This document shows positions 4,956 through 7,385 of a stretch of DNA of 7,385 nt, in pieces. The translations under genes and the position numbers were made by a program. Origin of the DNA: Bacillota bacterium (lineage in GTDB: Bacteria; Bacillota; Clostridia; Christensenellales; Aristaeellaceae); NCBI GenBank assembly GCA_023458835.1, contig JAEWWY010000532.1, positions 1-7,385 of the forward strand, written 5' to 3'. Under the pieces are notes generated by a model. It ran no database searches. It had not been told where the DNA came from and saw only the letters and a program-made list of their open reading frames with translations. Positions within the stretch are counted from its first letter, which is position 1; the number at the start of each line of letters is the position of its first letter.

Positions 4956-6089
4956 ATGGTCATCCGGCAGTTGAGGCTTGTGGACTACCGGAACTATCCC
5001 TGTGTGACTTTTTCTCCGGCGGACGGGATTACTGTATTTCATGGGTCCAACGGCGCGGGAAAGACAAATCTGTTGGAAGCCATCCATTTGTGTTGCCTGG
5101 GCCGAAGCCACAGAACCAGCCAGGACAGGGAGCTGACCCGGCAGGGAAGCCTTGGCGGCAGCGTACAGGTGCAGGTGATGCGCCGCGACGGACGCCGGGA
5201 AATCATGGTGAAGCTATGGGCCCAGCAAAAGCGGGCCAAGCAGATATTCTTAAACGGCAAGCCTGCCGCCCGCATAGGCGAACTAATGGGCCATGTGAAC
5301 TGCGTGATGTTTTCTCCGGAGGATCTGGAGCTGATCAAGGATGGGCCCGCCCAGCGCAGGCGGTTTATTGACATGCAACTTTCCCAGCTCCGGCCATCGT
5401 ACTTTTTTGCGCTGCAAAAATATGCTTCTACTTTGAATCAGCGCAATGCGCTGCTGCGCGCCATGGCTGCGCCGGGGGCAAATAAAAATCCCGCCGGCCA
5501 ATTGGAGGTATGGGACGAGCAACTGGCCCGTGAAGGCGCTTGTATAACGGAGCACCGGCGGTGGTTTGCTGAAATTTTGAAAAGCGAGGCCGGAAAAAAC
5601 TATGAGCATATCAGCGGTTCCAAGGAAGAAATATTGGAAGCGCAATATATTGGTGTGCTGGCAAAAGCGGATAAGCTGTATGAGGCGATGCTGGAGGGCC
5701 TACACAAATCCCGGCGGGAAGACATGCGCCGGTGTGTGACCCACTTTGGACCCCACCGGGATGATTTGCATCTGACCATCAAAGGACGGGATATGAGAAA
5801 CTTTGCATCCCAGGGACAGATGCGCACTGCGGCGCTGGCCCTGCGGTTAAGCCAATTGACGATGATGAAGCTGGAAACGGGGGAGGCGCCGGTACTCCTG
5901 CTGGATGATGTGATGAGCGAGCTGGATCCCAAGCGCCGGGCACTGCTGCTTCACAGGATCGAGGGCGTACAGACATTTGTGACATGCACCGACCGCAGCG
6001 ATCTTTCCGGCGCGAAAACCCAGGCGGTGGTGGAGGTGAAAATCGATAAGGAAACCGGCTGTGCCGTGTTAATGGATGAAGCACGATAA
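4956..6089 (+). CDS. recF: DNA replication and repair protein RecF
   Basis: A 377-residue ABC/SMC-like ATPase that acts with RecO and RecR to load RecA at single-strand gaps of damaged or stalled replication forks. The Walker A motif GSNGAGKT is at residues 30-37. Family landmarks follow: 'FSPEDLELIKDGPAQRRRF', then 'FGPHRDDL', the ABC signature SQGQMRT at 285-291, and the Walker B/D-loop 'LLLDDVMSELD' at about 314-324. The length matches the family (about 360-380). The start is supported by AAGGAGGG (4942-4949) 6 nt before the ATG. dnaN-recF adjacency is conserved in bacteria; here the spacer is 98 bp and lacks the small S4-domain gene often found between them in Firmicutes. The usual downstream gyrB is also missing: after recF comes a convergent sirtuin gene. 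It is probably co-transcribed with dnaN. Confidence 0.97.
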   Translation: MVIRQLRLVDYRNYPCVTFSPADGITVFHGSNGAGKTNLLEAIHLCCLGRSHRTSQDRELTRQGSLGGSVQVQVMRRDGRREIMVKLWAQQKRAKQIFLNGKPAARIGELMGHVNCVMFSPEDLELIKDGPAQRRRFIDMQLSQLRPSYFFALQKYASTLNQRNALLRAMAAPGANKNPAGQLEVWDEQLAREGACITEHRRWFAEILKSEAGKNYEHISGSKEEILEAQYIGVLAKADKLYEAMLEGLHKSRREDMRRCVTHFGPHRDDLHLTIKGRDMRNFASQGQMRTAALALRLSQLTMMKLETGEAPVLLLDDVMSELDPKRRALLLHRIEGVQTFVTCTDRSDLSGAKTQAVVEVKIDKETGCAVLMDEAR

Positions 6090-6116
6090 GTACTGTATCA
6101 TTTAAAATATAAATCG

Positions 6117-6304
6117 AACAAGGTTTATCCGGTGGAAACAGCAACGCAAAACATGATTTTGCGTATCCCTTTTGGCAGGGGTCTTCCCTGCAACTCCCTG
6201 TTTACAGCCTTCACGCTTAAGAACAAAGGAGAACCAAAGAAACTATTTCTTTGGAAGGGAGGAATTCATTTTCCATGCTGTTTGCCACCAGGATAAACCC
6301 TGTT
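6117..6304. repeat. Inverted-repeat element with three internal hairpins (MITE-like or REP-like)
   Basis: The left arm (6117-6143) and right arm (6276-6304) are inverted copies. They share AACARGGTTTATCC, then GGTGG, then AAACAGCA, with one substitution and two single-base bulges. Inside lie three perfect hairpins: ACGCAAAA/TTTTGCGT (6144-6164), GCAGGG/CCCTGC (6175-6191) and CCAAAGAAA/TTTCTTTGG (6234-6254). Read inward from either end, the order is arm, an A/T-rich palindrome, TCCCTT, then a hairpin, although the hairpin sequences differ. I see no coding gene, no clear target-site duplication and no transposase. It separates convergent recF and cobB and may also terminate transcription. Confidence 0.6.
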
Positions 6305-6307
6305 TTC

Positions 6308-6391
6308 ATGCTTCGGCAGGCGTTGCCTCTCCTGCATCTCTTTCAGCCACCGGGGCGCGTGGTTGCAACGAATTCTACCACCTCGAAGCAT
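6308..6391. other. Segment able to fold into a branched (three-way) structure
   Basis: ATGCTTCG (6308-6315) and CGAAGCAT (6384-6391) are perfect complements enclosing two smaller stems: GCAGG/CCTGC (6316-6320, 6331-6335) and GTGGT/ACCAC (6359-6363, 6377-6381). It has no tRNA TPsiC-like GTTCRANNC motif and I recognise no RNA family. It lies 30 bp downstream of the cobB stop codon. It could be an extension of the adjacent repeat element, a 3' UTR structure or a small RNA. Confidence 0.35.
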
Positions 6392-6420
6392 CAACTCTAT
6401 CTTGCCTCAAAAAAATTTTT

Positions 6421-7140
6421 CTATACGTGGATTTTTTCAAGCGTTTGGCCGATAGGCGCAGCAATCACCAAATCAGCCTTTTGATCCATGGGCGTGGGCG
6501 TTTTGTTGAGGATGGCAAGGTATTTTCCTGTAAACGCCTGCACGAATCCTGCTGCGGGGTATACGGACAGGGAAGTGCCGCCAATGAGCAGCATATCCGC
6601 ATCGGCAATTTCCCGCACGGTCTCATACATTACTTTTTGATTCAGCGGCTCCTCATACAGCACCACCTCAGGCTTGATGATACCGCCGCAGGAGCATTGG
6701 GGAACACCGGAGGTTTGAAGAATATCCTCCAGAGTATAAAGCCTTTTGCAGCGCATGCACAGGTTTTTGTGAACGGTGCCGTGAAGCTCGATGACATTCT
6801 TGCTTCCCGCGGCCTGGTGGAGACCGTCAATGTTCTGGGTGACGATGGCGGAAAGTTTCCCCTTTGCTTCCCAAGCCGCCAGCCTAAAATGGGCTGGATT
6901 GGGCCGCGCGTCTTTGTAAATCATCTTTTCCCGGTAAAACTGAAAAAACACTTCAGGCTTTTTCAGAAAGAAGGAGAAACTGAGGATGGTTTCCGGCGGA
7001 AAATCATATTCCTGATGATACAAACCGTCCACGCTGCGAAAATCGGGGATGCCGCTTTCAGTGGAAACGCCGGCGCCGCCGAAAAACACGATGCGGCGGC
7101 TTTCATTGACCATGCTTTGAAGTTTTTCAATAGCGTCCAT
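6421..7140 (-). CDS. cobB: NAD-dependent protein deacylase, Sir2 family (sirtuin)
   Basis: A 239-residue cytoplasmic sirtuin that removes acyl groups from lysines while consuming NAD+, giving nicotinamide and O-acyl-ADP-ribose. Motifs in order: NAD-binding 'GAGVSTESGIPDFRS' at 22-36, 'TQNIDGLH' at 101-108, catalytic H120 in 'ELHG', a zinc site formed by C128, C131, C149 and C151 (the last pair as CSC), and 'GGTSLSVYPAAGF' at 187-199. The arrangement resembles the Thermotoga-type bacterial sirtuins. The segment usually written FGE reads 'VVLYEE', which I take as family variation since the other catalytic residues are intact. The start codon follows GGAGGGGGTG about 5 nt upstream, and a TTGACA promoter lies behind it. 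Known bacterial targets include acetyl-CoA synthetase, but no such gene is adjacent. It converges on recF. Confidence 0.95.
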   Translation of the reverse strand: MDAIEKLQSMVNESRRIVFFGGAGVSTESGIPDFRSVDGLYHQEYDFPPETILSFSFFLKKPEVFFQFYREKMIYKDARPNPAHFRLAAWEAKGKLSAIVTQNIDGLHQAAGSKNVIELHGTVHKNLCMRCKRLYTLEDILQTSGVPQCSCGGIIKPEVVLYEEPLNQKVMYETVREIADADMLLIGGTSLSVYPAAGFVQAFTGKYLAILNKTPTPMDQKADLVIAAPIGQTLEKIHV

Positions 7141-7159
7141 GAAACACCCCCTCCGTCTG

Positions 7160-7189
7160 ATTCTACTATTGCTTTCAATGGTTTGTCAA
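7160..7189 (-). promoter_or_regulatory. Promoter of the sirtuin gene
   Basis: On the minus strand a perfect TTGACA (7189-7184) and TAGAAT (7165-7160) are spaced by 18 bp, about 20 bp upstream of the ATG at 7140. It lies between the sirtuin and the upstream partial gene in the same direction, so the sirtuin need not depend on read-through. Confidence 0.65.
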
Positions 7190-7205
7190 AGAAGAGTCCT
7201 GGCCT

Positions 7206-7385
7206 TCAACGCCGGACCTTGATCATTTCTTCCCCATTTTCCGCGGGCTTTAAAAGGGCATCCCGGCTGCCTTCCACCCAGCGGCGGATGAGCAGCGTAT
7301 CCTCATCCATGGCCGTTGCTTCCAGAAAGCCGGTTTGCAGCACAGGGTTGTTTTTGCGCTTTTGAAAAAGCCTGCGTACGGCACC
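7206..7385 (-). CDS. C-terminal 59 residues of a protein resembling alpha-amylase-family (GH13) enzymes (partial)
   Basis: A minus-strand frame enters from the right edge and ends at a TGA at 7208-7206. Its 59 visible residues include 'RLFQKRKNNPVLQTG', 'FLEATAMDEDTLLIRRW' and the C-terminal 'EEMIKVRR'. The pattern of a basic helix, 'NPVLQTG', then alternating strands is the usual transition from the catalytic barrel to the C-terminal beta domain in GH13 glycosidases (compare 'RRENPALRYG' in many members). No catalytic residue lies in the window, so the family assignment is tentative. The gene is co-directional with cobB, which follows after 65 bp with its own promoter. Confidence 0.5.
   Translation of the reverse strand, partial: GAVRRLFQKRKNNPVLQTGFLEATAMDEDTLLIRRWVEGSRDALLKPAENGEEMIKVRR

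Noticed and set aside
6308..6391. A tRNA gene in the recF-cobB gap
   Set aside because: The branched fold lacks a TPsiC-like motif, a 7-bp anticodon loop of the right form and a CCA-type end on either strand.
6275..6484. A small plus-strand ORF (ATG 6275) preceded by AAGGGAGG at 6255-6262
   Set aside because: The spacing to the ATG is long (12 nt), the ORF begins inside the inverted repeat, runs antisense into the cobB 3' end and has no recognisable family. The purine run is better explained as part of the hairpin-GGGAG repeat.
6172..7365. A 397-codon plus-strand open frame across the cobB region
   Set aside because: It is antisense to the fully motif-supported sirtuin gene and the following promoter, shows no recognisable domain, and starts inside the repeat element.

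Overview
The window looks like chromosomal DNA of an anaerobic Clostridia-type Firmicute. Three things point there: a complete superoxide reductase (desulfoferrodoxin), which anaerobes use against superoxide; strong AAGGAGG-type ribosome binding sites and sigma-A-like promoters, several with an extended -10; and the protein families themselves. I see no rRNA, tRNA, CRISPR array or intact insertion sequence.

Left part (1-2265): the 5' end of a minus-strand gene that resembles clostridial transglutaminase-like proteins is divergent from the superoxide reductase gene (567-938). A long hairpin at 956-997 separates the reductase gene from a convergent Nudix hydrolase gene (997-1419, minus). The Nudix gene is in turn divergent from a GntR/HutC-family regulator (1549-2265). 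A perfect 7-bp inverted repeat between those two promoters is a candidate operator.

Centre (2266-6089): a 15-bp terminator-like hairpin precedes a NYN-nuclease/LOTUS-domain protein that probably starts at a CTG codon. Next is a 411-bp gene-free stretch with five DnaA-box-like 9-mers, two of them in tandem, followed by dnaN (sliding clamp) and recF. This is the replication-origin neighbourhood, but with the NYN-LOTUS gene where dnaA normally lies, and with no small S4-domain gene between dnaN and recF. The candidate origin, dnaN and recF form one functional block for initiation, processivity and repair of replication. dnaN and recF are probably co-transcribed across a 98-bp spacer holding two perfect hairpins.

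Right part (6090-7385): the 331 bp between convergent recF and cobB are packed with secondary structure. A 27/29-nt inverted repeat encloses three perfect hairpins, and a separate 84-bp segment can fold into a branched structure. The two halves of the inverted-repeat element resemble each other in layout while their internal hairpins differ in sequence. cobB (sirtuin, minus) has a clear TTGACA promoter of its own. The window ends in the last 59 codons of a minus-strand gene whose tail resembles the C-terminus of alpha-amylase-family enzymes.

The most interesting material is non-coding: the candidate origin, the recF-cobB structured element, and the hairpin leader plus CTG start of the NYN-LOTUS gene. 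I see no obvious new defence or biosynthetic system.
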